DNA of 10,791 nt from NCBI GenBank assembly GCA_937916125.1, contig CALGGE010000089.1:1-10791 (forward strand). Reading direction: 5' to 3'. Below the pieces are notes generated by a model. That model was not told the DNA's origin. It made no database searches and was given only the letters and a program-made list of their open reading frames with translations. Source of the DNA: an uncultured Elusimicrobia bacterium (GTDB lineage Bacteria; Elusimicrobiota; Endomicrobiia; Endomicrobiales; Endomicrobiaceae). A program made the translations under genes and the position numbers. Positions 1 through 7,599 of the stretch are shown here, piece by piece. The stretch's first letter is position 1. Each line of letters opens with the position of its first letter.

Positions 1-102
1 GCTGAAGAGTTGAGAACGACAATGTACAATGAACGACAACGACAGTTGAAAAGTTGAATAGTTGAAAGGTTGAAGAGTTTAACGGCAACGACCAACGGAG
101 AG
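1..102. repeat. 8-bp tandem repeat array (GTTGAANN) in intergenic DNA
   Basis: Four consecutive octamers are visible at 45-52 (GTTGAAAA), 53-60 (GTTGAATA), 61-68 (GTTGAAAG) and 69-76 (GTTGAAGA), with a decayed fifth at 77-84. Positions 1-16 hold two more related octamers, GCTGAAGA and GTTGAGAA. Between and after them an ACGACAA-like word recurs near 16, 33 and 86. No reading frame continues convincingly through the region, so it appears non-coding. The unit resembles the array at 3920-3974, which suggests the same kind of repeat. I see no promoter in it that I would trust. Confidence 0.7.
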
Positions 103-142
103 ATTCCCGACAACAAATTTCGGGAATGACAGACAGAATGAC
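103..142. repeat. REP-like inverted repeat with GAATGAC tail
   Basis: ATTCCCGA at 103-110 is the perfect inverse of TCGGGAAT at 120-127, with a 9-base loop. The word GAATGAC follows at 124-130 and again at 136-142. The form (ATTCCCG, loop, CGGGAAT, then GACRG) resembles extragenic palindromic elements scattered through many bacterial genomes. There is no T-run on either side, so it does not look like an intrinsic terminator. It ends 27 bases before the glucanase start and could fold in that gene's 5' leader. Confidence 0.5.
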
Positions 143-169
143 GGAAAAACGGAGCAAAAAGGGAATAAG

Positions 170-2974
170 ATGATTAAATTTTTACTTTCATTTGTTTTTA
201 CGGCAAGTTTATTGCTATTGCCTGTTTCAATATGTTTGGCAGTACCGACTCCCGGAGGGAAAGCTTCCATCGGCTCTTCCATCCCGACATCGTCAACACC
301 GCCGACGCCGACATACATTTCTTCAAGTATTTCCAAACCATATCCGACAAACAAATTTTTTAATTCATTAATTTATAATCAGTATCAAAATTATTCTTTA
401 AACATGTACACTTATCCGCAGGTATTCAGAGCGGAAAGTTCCGGAATGTTGTTGGAATTTCCCGGTGTAGCATATATGGCTGATAAAATAAATTACGGCG
501 ACGGAGAAGCCGATGCTGATCCTTATCCTAATGCTTTTATTGTTGCGGTATCAAATTCAGATGCTGATAGCCGTATAAGTTTTACCGAAACAAAGCTTGA
601 CGGATATTCCGATTTTGCAGCAACGGCAAAATGGGAAAACGGTAACAGTTGGATGAAATCCACAATAGTCCAAGGTTCTCCGTTTTCTTATTATGAATTT
701 TCCGATAATGCTTTACCCGTAATTTTATTTTCGTACGATTGGGGGAAATATTGGGTAGGACCTACAGGAAGTGCCGTCCCGAGTTACACTTTATATTATT
801 CCGACGGTGATGAAATAGAAAAATATCTTAATACGCCAACAGAGTCTGTTGATAGAATGATTCTTCGTATACGTTTAGGGACTAACGGAGATTCGGGCGA
901 AATAAAAAAAGATCTTTATTACGGGATATTCGTTCCTTCAGGAACAACTTTTGAACAACCGTTAAGCAATTTTTATGATTTTCCCTGGTTGAAATTTTCT
1001 GTTAATCTTCCCACGGATGCAAAATATATGTCCGTTGCTCTTCTTCCGTCAACAACACTTGATGAAGCAGTTGAAGATTTGGCAACTTACTACAAATACG
1101 CATACAATTTTGTTACCGATACAAAAGCCGATTGGTCTGTTGCTTCCGACTATTCTTCAAAAACCAAATTTAATTTTACGGTAACTAAAAAAAGAACAGA
1201 TGTACCCGATCAGCAGGATGGAACTATTTTCTGTTTATATCCTCACCAGTATAATAATTTAAATTCATCCGTAAATTATATAAAACAAAATGCTTTTGCC
1301 ACGTTAAGAGGTTCGATGCATTTAGCTGCGGGGAGCAGTTTTACGACGACAACTTCTTTCAACGGAATAATACCATACTTCAACTATGACGTAGCCGATA
1401 TTAAAACGGATTTAACAAATTATTTATCTGCGGATGTATCTTCGGTTACGGTTTCCGATGTTTCGGCTAACCCTTACAGAGCCGGGAAAATTATTGCCAA
1501 ACTTGCAAATATGTTGCCGATAGCGGACAATTTGGATAACGATACATTGAAGAAAAGTCTTTTAGTAAAACTAAAAGCTCTCTTGAAAGATTGGTTTACT
1601 TATTCTTCATCGGAAGCCGAAACGGGGAAATATTTTGCCTACGAAAATACTTGGGGCGGACTGGAAGGCGTAAAAGATGACGAATTTTATTCTTTTAATT
1701 ATAACGACCATCATTTCCATTTCGGATATTTTATTTATGCCGCGGCAATACTTTCCATGTACGACAAAGACTTTATGAAAGATTACGGCGGAATGGTAAA
1801 CCTGTTGATAAAAGATATTGCAAATACGACAAGAAACGACAGCAATTTTCCGTATATGAGGCATTTTGATTTCTACGAATCGCACAGCTGGGCTAACGGC
1901 ATGGGCGGTGCGGATAACAGAGGTATCGATCAAGAATCATCGTCGGAAGCAATGAATGCATGGAGTGCAATTTTCTTATGGGGGCTTGTTACCGATAACG
2001 AAGAATACAAAAAGCTCGGAGCATATTTATATTCCAACGAATACCAAGCCGTAAAATATTATTATTTTGATATCGACGGAGATATTTTAACTTCAACTTA
2101 TTCGCACAACTCTATCGGCAGACTGTTCGGCGGGGTAGTTTCTTACGATTTATTTTTCTATCCTTTATATCCTCAGACGATAAAAGGCATACAGGTTCTG
2201 CCTATGACGCCCGCAATGACATACCTTGCCTATGATAAAAATTATCTCAACAACTTTTATACGGAAATGATATCCGAAACCAGTACCAAGCCTCAGCAAT
2301 GGTGGGATATTTGGGTAAGGCTTATTGCTTTATCCGAACCGTCGGAAGCTATTGATTACTTCAACACTTACAAAGAAAACTCTGCAGAAGAAGGCAGTTC
2401 AAAAAGTTTTACTTATCATTTTATGAAATTTTTCGAAAAATACGGGACTCCGGATTTTTCTTATACCGCCGATTATCCGTCGTATATGGTTTTGACAAAC
2501 GGCAGTTCCGTATCGTCGGTAAGTGCGGCAAGGACATCAGGCAGCGGCTCTACCGTAACTTACTGTGCGTACAACCCGACAAACGCCAATAAAACTGTAC
2601 ATTTTTACAATTCGGCAGGAAAAAATATCGGAAGTTTAAATGTTCCCTCACAAGGTTTTGCCATAACTTCATCTTTAATCCAAAATGACGACGGCGAAAA
2701 ATTTTCGGTATTTCCCGTTCCTTACAAACCGAACAGCACAGGCAAATACGGCGGTAACGGCATAACATTTTTAAATATCAGTCCGAAATCAAACATAAAA
2801 ATATTCAATGTCGCCGGGGAAAAAGTTTTTGAAACGACTACGGGCTCGGAAGATTCTTATTATTTGTGGGACGGCAAAAATAATTCCGGAAACAATGTCG
2901 CTTCCGGAGTGTATATCTATTTTATAAAATCCGGCGGAAATACAAAGAAAGGCAAAATCGCAATAGAGAGATAA
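170..2974 (+). CDS. Secreted endo-1,3-beta-glucanase, glycoside hydrolase family 81, with C-terminal sorting-like domain
   Basis: This 934-residue protein should hydrolyse internal beta-1,3-glucan bonds (laminarin, callose or fungal wall type) outside the cytoplasm. Residues 1-24 form a signal peptide (K3, hydrophobic core, cleavage likely after CLA). The GH81 body spans about 58-835. It begins with the family-typical PTNKFFNSLI (59-68) and contains NDHHFHFGY, whose Asp is D513, and QESSSEA with E589 and E593. These match the Asp and paired Glu that form the GH81 inverting catalytic site. Residues about 840-934 form a separate beta-rich tail (FPVPYKPN, IKIFNVAGEKV, LWDGKN, GVYIYFI, then basic GKIAIER). 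It resembles FlgD-Ig and type IX secretion C-terminal domains and probably directs export or surface attachment. The start is supported by AAGGGA about 6 bases before the ATG. The next gene begins 6 bases after the stop. The GH81 assignment is firm, but the sorting role is inferred. Confidence 0.92.
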   Translation: MIKFLLSFVFTASLLLLPVSICLAVPTPGGKASIGSSIPTSSTPPTPTYISSSISKPYPTNKFFNSLIYNQYQNYSLNMYTYPQVFRAESSGMLLEFPGVAYMADKINYGDGEADADPYPNAFIVAVSNSDADSRISFTETKLDGYSDFAATAKWENGNSWMKSTIVQGSPFSYYEFSDNALPVILFSYDWGKYWVGPTGSAVPSYTLYYSDGDEIEKYLNTPTESVDRMILRIRLGTNGDSGEIKKDLYYGIFVPSGTTFEQPLSNFYDFPWLKFSVNLPTDAKYMSVALLPSTTLDEAVEDLATYYKYAYNFVTDTKADWSVASDYSSKTKFNFTVTKKRTDVPDQQDGTIFCLYPHQYNNLNSSVNYIKQNAFATLRGSMHLAAGSSFTTTTSFNGIIPYFNYDVADIKTDLTNYLSADVSSVTVSDVSANPYRAGKIIAKLANMLPIADNLDNDTLKKSLLVKLKALLKDWFTYSSSEAETGKYFAYENTWGGLEGVKDDEFYSFNYNDHHFHFGYFIYAAAILSMYDKDFMKDYGGMVNLLIKDIANTTRNDSNFPYMRHFDFYESHSWANGMGGADNRGIDQESSSEAMNAWSAIFLWGLVTDNEEYKKLGAYLYSNEYQAVKYYYFDIDGDILTSTYSHNSIGRLFGGVVSYDLFFYPLYPQTIKGIQVLPMTPAMTYLAYDKNYLNNFYTEMISETSTKPQQWWDIWVRLIALSEPSEAIDYFNTYKENSAEEGSSKSFTYHFMKFFEKYGTPDFSYTADYPSYMVLTNGSSVSSVSAARTSGSGSTVTYCAYNPTNANKTVHFYNSAGKNIGSLNVPSQGFAITSSLIQNDDGEKFSVFPVPYKPNSTGKYGGNGITFLNISPKSNIKIFNVAGEKVFETTTGSEDSYYLWDGKNNSGNNVASGVYIYFIKSGGNTKKGKIAIER

Positions 2975-2980
2975 TCCCAA

Positions 2981-3916
2981 ATGAAAAATGCAGTTATAAG
3001 ATGGACGGTAATTTTGTTGTGTTTGGCAACGGTATATTTTATAGCAGATATAAAAGTGAAATCCATAGTTCAAAAAAATTTAAATTCCATAGTAACGGTG
3101 GAGTTTCCTCAGTACGGTAAAGAGGAATTAATAAAAGATTCCGAAACAAGAATGAAGTATCTGCTTACAAGAACAAACGTAAAGTTTTCAATTCATAAAG
3201 TTAAAATGAAAGAAAATCTTTGGCTTATTGCCAAAAAACACGGATATTCCGTACATACCATTATAGGTTGTAATCCGCAGATGAAAACATATCACGTAAA
3301 TGTAAACGACAAACTTTTACTTCCCGAAACAGGCGGTTGTTTACATCCGGTAAGCCCGACGGACACTTGGGCTTCGATAGCGGAAAAATATGATATTGAC
3401 GAACAAACTTTGAAACAGACAAACTGCAGAGTTTATGATTTATCAAAAGAAGTTTATATTTTTGTACCCGGCAGAAAGCCCGCCGTAGATACGCTTAACG
3501 AAAGTATGCAGGAAAAATATGCTTTAAGAGATTTATTCCGTTCACCTCTTGCGGGACGATTATCAAGTACTTTCGGAACAAGGCGTCATCCCGTAACGGG
3601 CAAAATCAGCAAACACGGCGGAATAGATATAGCCGTAAAAACGGGAACTTTGGTAGCGGCTGCTGCCGACGGAATAGTTACCGTTGCAAGCACAAATGCG
3701 GGATATTACGGAACTGCCGTTTTTATAGACCACAGAAACGGATACGTTACGCACTACGGACATCTGTCAAAAATTCTTGTACGTGTCGGGCAGAAAGTTA
3801 AAATGGGGCAGATTATTGCACGCAGCGGTGCTACAGGAAGAGTTACAGGACCGCATTTACATTTTACCGTTAAGAAAAACGGCGTAGGTGTTGATCCGCT
3901 AAAATTTCTGTGGTAA
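2981..3916 (+). CDS. Membrane-anchored LysM-LysM-M23 peptidase (murein endopeptidase family)
   Basis: This 311-residue envelope protein should bind peptidoglycan and either cut peptide cross-bridges or activate another hydrolase. Residues 5-23 form a single N-terminal membrane anchor or uncleaved signal. Two LysM modules follow at about 72-115 (NLWLIAKKHGYSVHTIIGCNP) and 122-164 (DTWASIAEKYDIDEQTLKQTNC). A LytM/M23 domain covers about 185-311. Its metal ligands are all present: H212 and D216 in HGGID, and H294 in PHLHF. The catalytic histidines H261 (HYGH) and H292 are also present, so it is likely an active enzyme rather than a degenerate EnvC/NlpD-type activator. Three cysteines (97, 120, 149) lie in or near the LysM modules. 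It starts 6 bases after the glucanase stop, with a GAGAG ribosome-binding site inside the end of that gene, so the two are probably cotranscribed. Confidence 0.92.
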   Translation: MKNAVIRWTVILLCLATVYFIADIKVKSIVQKNLNSIVTVEFPQYGKEELIKDSETRMKYLLTRTNVKFSIHKVKMKENLWLIAKKHGYSVHTIIGCNPQMKTYHVNVNDKLLLPETGGCLHPVSPTDTWASIAEKYDIDEQTLKQTNCRVYDLSKEVYIFVPGRKPAVDTLNESMQEKYALRDLFRSPLAGRLSSTFGTRRHPVTGKISKHGGIDIAVKTGTLVAAAADGIVTVASTNAGYYGTAVFIDHRNGYVTHYGHLSKILVRVGQKVKMGQIIARSGATGRVTGPHLHFTVKKNGVGVDPLKFLW

Positions 3917-3919
3917 CTT

Positions 3920-3974
3920 TTAGAAGATTAGAAGATTGGAAGATTGGAAGATTAGAAGATGGAAGATTGGATGA
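3920..3974. repeat. 8-bp tandem repeat array (TTRGAAGA) at a gene junction
   Basis: Seven near-identical octamers follow one another: 3920-3927 and 3928-3935 (TTAGAAGA), 3936-3943 and 3944-3951 (TTGGAAGA), 3952-3959 (TTAGAAGA), 3960-3966 (TGGAAGA, one T missing) and 3967-3974 (TTGGATGA). The array begins 4 bases after the peptidase stop and ends 16 bases before the likely kinase ATG. It can be read as protein in the kinase frame (RRLEDWKIGRLEDGRLDE from a GTG at 3910), but this looks like accidental translation of the repeat. Since 8 is not a multiple of 3, a change in unit number would shift any frame running through it. Confidence 0.85.
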
Positions 3975-3990
3975 GGCAACTTTTAATAAA

Positions 3991-5988
3991 ATGTTAAAAA
4001 ATATATTAAATTCATTTTATGAAAAAAGATACCATATCTTAATTACCTGTTTTGCAATATTGCTTAACTGGGCGGGACACACTTTTGTTTATGAAAACAG
4101 TTACAGATTTTTAACCTTTGATATGGTGGGGACTTTTGTTGTTGCAATGACATTGGGAACGGTTTGGGCATTGATTGCAGCCATCGTTACGCCTATTGTT
4201 CTTTCCAATATAACGTCTCCGCATTTCATTTATTTGGCAGTTATAAATATGACGGGGGCCATTGTATGGGGCTGGCTTGCCGAAAGCGGTAATCTGATTC
4301 TTTTCAATACAAGAAGCAAAAACAAAAACAGTCTGTCTCAAACCATAGCCATTTCCGTACGGTTTATCCTGTTCGCTGCCATACTTACGGGACTTATAAT
4401 ATCTTTATCGTCGTCAATAATAAAAAATATTATATTCAAAGACGCAGTTTTCAAACAACCTTATTCAATATATTTTACCGACCTTTTTAAAAATATTTTT
4501 GATATCGACAGTACCAGTACGTTATCTCTTCTTGCCAATTATATTGCGGAAACTTTTATAGAAATACCGAACATAATAATTACCGTTCTTGTAGGATGTA
4601 TAATTTCCATGACAATATTAAAATACAATACGCTGATGTTTACGCAACATTATGAACACAAAATAAAAGATAACAACATTTCGTGGTTCAATATTTGTTT
4701 ATCCAATATTACCATAGTGGAGTTTATAATTTTTGTCGTTTCGGGCTACATTTACATATCGACGGTTAAATCGGTTTCAAACAGCATACTGACCAACCTG
4801 ATGAACGACATATCCATCAATTCCCTGCACGGCTACATCTTTTTGGAAATGATTTCTCTGCCTCTAACCATAATAATATTGGTTCTTTTCTTAAAAATAA
4901 TTCTGCCGGCAAAAAGCAAAAATAATTTTGATTTCAGCTACTTAAAAAGAAATATTTTAAACAAGAAAGAGTTTGATTCCGATATAACAAAATTTATAAT
5001 TACTCTGTCAACAATATCGGTTGCCGTAGTTTTGGCATACCTGTCGATTACGGTTCATTTTACGGGAATTACCCCGATAAAATATTATCAGAACAATGCC
5101 GTTTCTCCCGCAAATACAGGCAATTTTGTATGGCTGATAATTTTAATAATAACTTTTATTCTTATAGACAAGTACAATAACAGCTTAACAAGAGATATTA
5201 CATTGGAAAATGAACTGATAAAAAAACAGACGGTAACCGAAATTTCGGATTCTTTTGACACGCAACGTCAAAAATTACAGGCGCTGGAACTTAACTGGTC
5301 GCAGGATACGGTGGAACTGTTAAGGAGCAGCCGACACGATTTGATAAACGAACTGGAAAAAACAAAAACAGGACTTAACGATTTGTTGTTTGAAGTTTAT
5401 GAAAAAATAGTAAAACCGTACAAAGATGCCATTTTGGAAAACCAAAAAAATACAAGAGAACATATTGAAGAGCTGGGCAACGGAATACTTCTTAAGAAAA
5501 GCATATCCTTTATACAGGAAAATATTAAAACACAAATTGCGTTTTACAATTCAAAACTTAAACCTTATATACACATAAATTATGACGATTTCGATAATGA
5601 AGCCGATAAGTTTTCCTGCTACTCAAACAGGCTGATATACGTTGCAATTAATAATATCCTCGACAATTCCATTTTCGCCCTGCAGAAACTTCTTCTTGAC
5701 GACAAATTTATAGCCAAACTTGACGTATCGTTAAAATTATCCGACGATGCAAAGAATTTAAAAATCTTAATTACCGATAATGCCGGCGGTGTTCCGGAAA
5801 GTAAATTACAGAAACTTTATAAAGAGCAGGTGGAAAGTTCAAAAGGGCAACGTTTGGGCGAAGGGACAATTCATACCGCATATTTTATAAACATATTGAA
5901 CGGCAAAATAAGTGCGGAAAATATTGTATATGCCGACGGAACAAAAGGGCTTAGAACAAAAATTTCAGTGCCTGTAAGAAATAATTAG
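3991..5988 (+). CDS. Polytopic membrane sensor histidine kinase
   Basis: This is the sensor half of a two-component pair. From the ATG at 3991 it has 665 residues. A GTG at 3910 would add 27 residues, but these are repeat-derived and lack a good ribosome-binding site, so I prefer the ATG, although its own ribosome-binding site is weak (GAGG about 14 bases upstream). Roughly nine or ten membrane segments fill residues 14-395. The first block (FDMVGTFVVAMTLGTVWAL onward) recalls ECF S-component-like membrane sensors. A coiled coil follows, then an H-box RHDLINEL with phospho-acceptor H449. The ATPase domain has an N-box with INNILDN (553-559), a G1 box DNAGGVP from D596, and a G2 box GEGT at about 623-626. 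The RHDxxN form resembles the CitA/AgrC/LytS-like kinase groups. The response regulator starts 26 bases downstream. The ligand is unknown. Confidence 0.85.
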   Translation: MLKNILNSFYEKRYHILITCFAILLNWAGHTFVYENSYRFLTFDMVGTFVVAMTLGTVWALIAAIVTPIVLSNITSPHFIYLAVINMTGAIVWGWLAESGNLILFNTRSKNKNSLSQTIAISVRFILFAAILTGLIISLSSSIIKNIIFKDAVFKQPYSIYFTDLFKNIFDIDSTSTLSLLANYIAETFIEIPNIIITVLVGCIISMTILKYNTLMFTQHYEHKIKDNNISWFNICLSNITIVEFIIFVVSGYIYISTVKSVSNSILTNLMNDISINSLHGYIFLEMISLPLTIIILVLFLKIILPAKSKNNFDFSYLKRNILNKKEFDSDITKFIITLSTISVAVVLAYLSITVHFTGITPIKYYQNNAVSPANTGNFVWLIILIITFILIDKYNNSLTRDITLENELIKKQTVTEISDSFDTQRQKLQALELNWSQDTVELLRSSRHDLINELEKTKTGLNDLLFEVYEKIVKPYKDAILENQKNTREHIEELGNGILLKKSISFIQENIKTQIAFYNSKLKPYIHINYDDFDNEADKFSCYSNRLIYVAINNILDNSIFALQKLLLDDKFIAKLDVSLKLSDDAKNLKILITDNAGGVPESKLQKLYKEQVESSKGQRLGEGTIHTAYFINILNGKISAENIVYADGTKGLRTKISVPVRNN

Positions 5989-6014
5989 AAATTATAATTA
6001 AAAAGGCGGGAACT

Positions 6015-7061
6015 ATGGACAAAAAAATTATAGCCTTAACCGATGACGATGTTAATATTCGCAATTCTCTTGAAAGAACAATTCTTAAACATTTTACCGA
6101 CGTTGAAGTAAAACAATTTTCTTCAACGTTGGAACTGAAAAGATTTGTTCTTAATAACCCTACAACAATAAATTTATTAATTCTTGATATTCATTTCGGA
6201 GTCGGTGAAACCGGCATTGATATTCTTCCCTTTGTTAAAGAAACCGCACCTTCAATACAGATTATTCTGTTGTCCGCAATGGAGAAAACTTACGGACAGT
6301 CCGTAACCGATGTCGCGGGAGAATATATTTTTGATTTTATGTCCAAGCCCGTTACCGAAACAGAGCTTATCATTAAAGTAAAAAAAGCCTTATCCTCGCA
6401 AAAAAATTCTTTAAACAAAACGGTACGGGATTTACAGTCGCAAAACAATATATTAAATTCCATACTTGACAATAAACAACAGATATCAAAAGGTGCAGGA
6501 AGAATGTTTGAAGATGAAGTTTTTGAGAAATTAACAAAAATGTCTCAAGCCATAATGAATAACGAATTTTCTCCGAAAAAAAATGCCGTCGTATTTTCAC
6601 AGGAAATAGATGCTTTGGCTTTTACTAAGCCGCCGCTCCCGTTTGCCGTTCTCGTTTTTGAAACAAAATATTTCCCCAACGCAAAACTTGTCGGAAGTGC
6701 AAACGAAGATACAAAAATATTTGTTGACGGCAAAGAAATGTTATCCGAAAAAAGAAGAAATGTTTTTGAACAGTCGGACAATCAGTTTAAACGGGTCAGC
6801 AAAAGAATAGAGAAGATTTTGAAAGAGAACAATATAAATGACAGAAACGAAAGATTAAGACCTTTTATTCAGACTTTTGTTGTTTTTACGGATTCTACCG
6901 ATATAAGCGAGCTTGATTTGACCAATGCAAACAAATACACCAAGTTCATAAAGCTGAAAGATCTGACTCAGGATTTTATAATTACGACGGTCTTTTCATT
7001 GCCGAAAAGAAGCGTCAGTGAAGAAGTTAAGAGGATTATTATGAATAATCTTATAAAATAA
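6015..7061 (+). CDS. Response regulator with receiver domain fused to a NERD-like (PD-(D/E)XK) nuclease domain
   Basis: This 348-residue cytoplasmic protein is the likely partner of the kinase upstream. The receiver domain (about 3-118) has the acidic pocket D10-D12, phospho-acceptor D58 in LLILDIHFG, switch residue S87 and conserved K111 in SKP. A helical coiled-coil linker runs from about 118 to 158. The C-terminal part (about 160-325) has no helix-turn-helix. It shows the NERD-family pattern: G-x-x-F-E-x-E (162-168), E-I-D (197-199), then a hydrophobic strand ending in E216-T-K218, a downstream N-x-x-x-Q segment, and a late strand FVVFTD. Those acidic and lysine positions match a PD-(D/E)XK active site. 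AAGGCGGG lies 4 bases before the ATG. The receiver assignment is firm. The nuclease assignment rests on motif order read by eye, and the domain might bind rather than cut nucleic acid. Confidence 0.8.
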   Translation: MDKKIIALTDDDVNIRNSLERTILKHFTDVEVKQFSSTLELKRFVLNNPTTINLLILDIHFGVGETGIDILPFVKETAPSIQIILLSAMEKTYGQSVTDVAGEYIFDFMSKPVTETELIIKVKKALSSQKNSLNKTVRDLQSQNNILNSILDNKQQISKGAGRMFEDEVFEKLTKMSQAIMNNEFSPKKNAVVFSQEIDALAFTKPPLPFAVLVFETKYFPNAKLVGSANEDTKIFVDGKEMLSEKRRNVFEQSDNQFKRVSKRIEKILKENNINDRNERLRPFIQTFVVFTDSTDISELDLTNANKYTKFIKLKDLTQDFIITTVFSLPKRSVSEEVKRIIMNNLIK

Positions 7062-7132
7062 GTCGGTTTATAACGACCTTTATATTTTGGCTGTGTCTTT
7101 GAGTTTATAAACCTTAAAATAAGAGGGGAGAA
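7062..7132 (+). other. Short intergenic spacer with a distant inverted repeat
   Basis: GGTTTATAA at 7065-7073 is the inverse of TTATAAACC at 7105-7113, separated by 31 bases. A small 4-bp hairpin (GTCG at 7062-7065 with CGAC at 7074-7077) precedes CTTTATATTTT and could be a very weak terminator for the kinase-regulator pair. No well-spaced promoter for the next gene is visible. A strong ribosome-binding site, GAGGGGAG, ends 2 bases before the thioesterase ATG. Confidence 0.3.
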
Positions 7133-7570
7133 ATGAATATAACAACGTACAGAATACCTTATGCCGATACGGACAACATGGGGGTAGTTTATCACTCAAA
7201 TTATTTGATTTATTTTGAAATGGGCAGAACCGAACTTATGAGGGAGCTTGGCTATACCTACAAAAAAATGGAAGAAGACGGAATGTATTTTCCCGTAAGA
7301 AACATTACGTGCAACTATCATGCTTCCGCAAAATACGATGACATAATAACAATTGAAACATCAGTTTGCGAATTAAAAAATGCAAGCGTAACCTTTGCTT
7401 ACAAAATATTTTGCGAAGACAGATTACTTACTACCGGAACGACAAAACACCCTATGGTAAACTATGCGTTTAAACCGACAAGAATCCCGCAGGAACTGAA
7501 AGAAATGCTTAAAGACCATTTAATAACGACAGGTGAAAGTGCGACAACTTCAGAAGAACGGAAGAACTGA
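7133..7570 (+). CDS. ybgC: YbgC-family acyl-CoA thioesterase (hotdog fold)
   Basis: This 145-residue cytoplasmic enzyme belongs to the 4-hydroxybenzoyl-CoA thioesterase/YbgC group, which hydrolyses short-chain acyl-CoA or acyl-ACP thioesters. The diagnostic N-terminal block is intact: Y-x-DTD-x-MGVVYHSNYLIYFEMGR (from Y10). D14 sits at the catalytic aspartate position, and the start of the central hotdog helix follows with RTELMRELGY. The length is normal for the family. GAGGGGAG immediately before the ATG fixes the start. In many proteobacteria ybgC lies with tol-pal genes, but here it is next to rarA and no Tol genes are visible, so an envelope-linked role cannot be inferred. A perfect 6-bp inverted repeat (AATTCG/CGAATT, 7570-7586) begins at the last base of the stop codon. 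Confidence 0.9.
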   Translation: MNITTYRIPYADTDNMGVVYHSNYLIYFEMGRTELMRELGYTYKKMEEDGMYFPVRNITCNYHASAKYDDIITIETSVCELKNASVTFAYKIFCEDRLLTTGTTKHPMVNYAFKPTRIPQELKEMLKDHLITTGESATTSEERKN

Positions 7571-7599
7571 ATTCGTGCAGCGAATTTTAAAGGAAAAAT

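Noticed and set aside
79..354. A 91-codon - strand frame across the glucanase start
   Set aside because: It is antisense to the glucanase signal peptide and repeat region, with no domain, no ribosome-binding site and implausible composition.
3910..3990. GTG at 3910 as the true start of the histidine kinase
   Set aside because: The added 27 residues are mostly translated octamer repeat, there is no ribosome-binding site near 3910, and the ATG at 3991 begins just before the first membrane segment.
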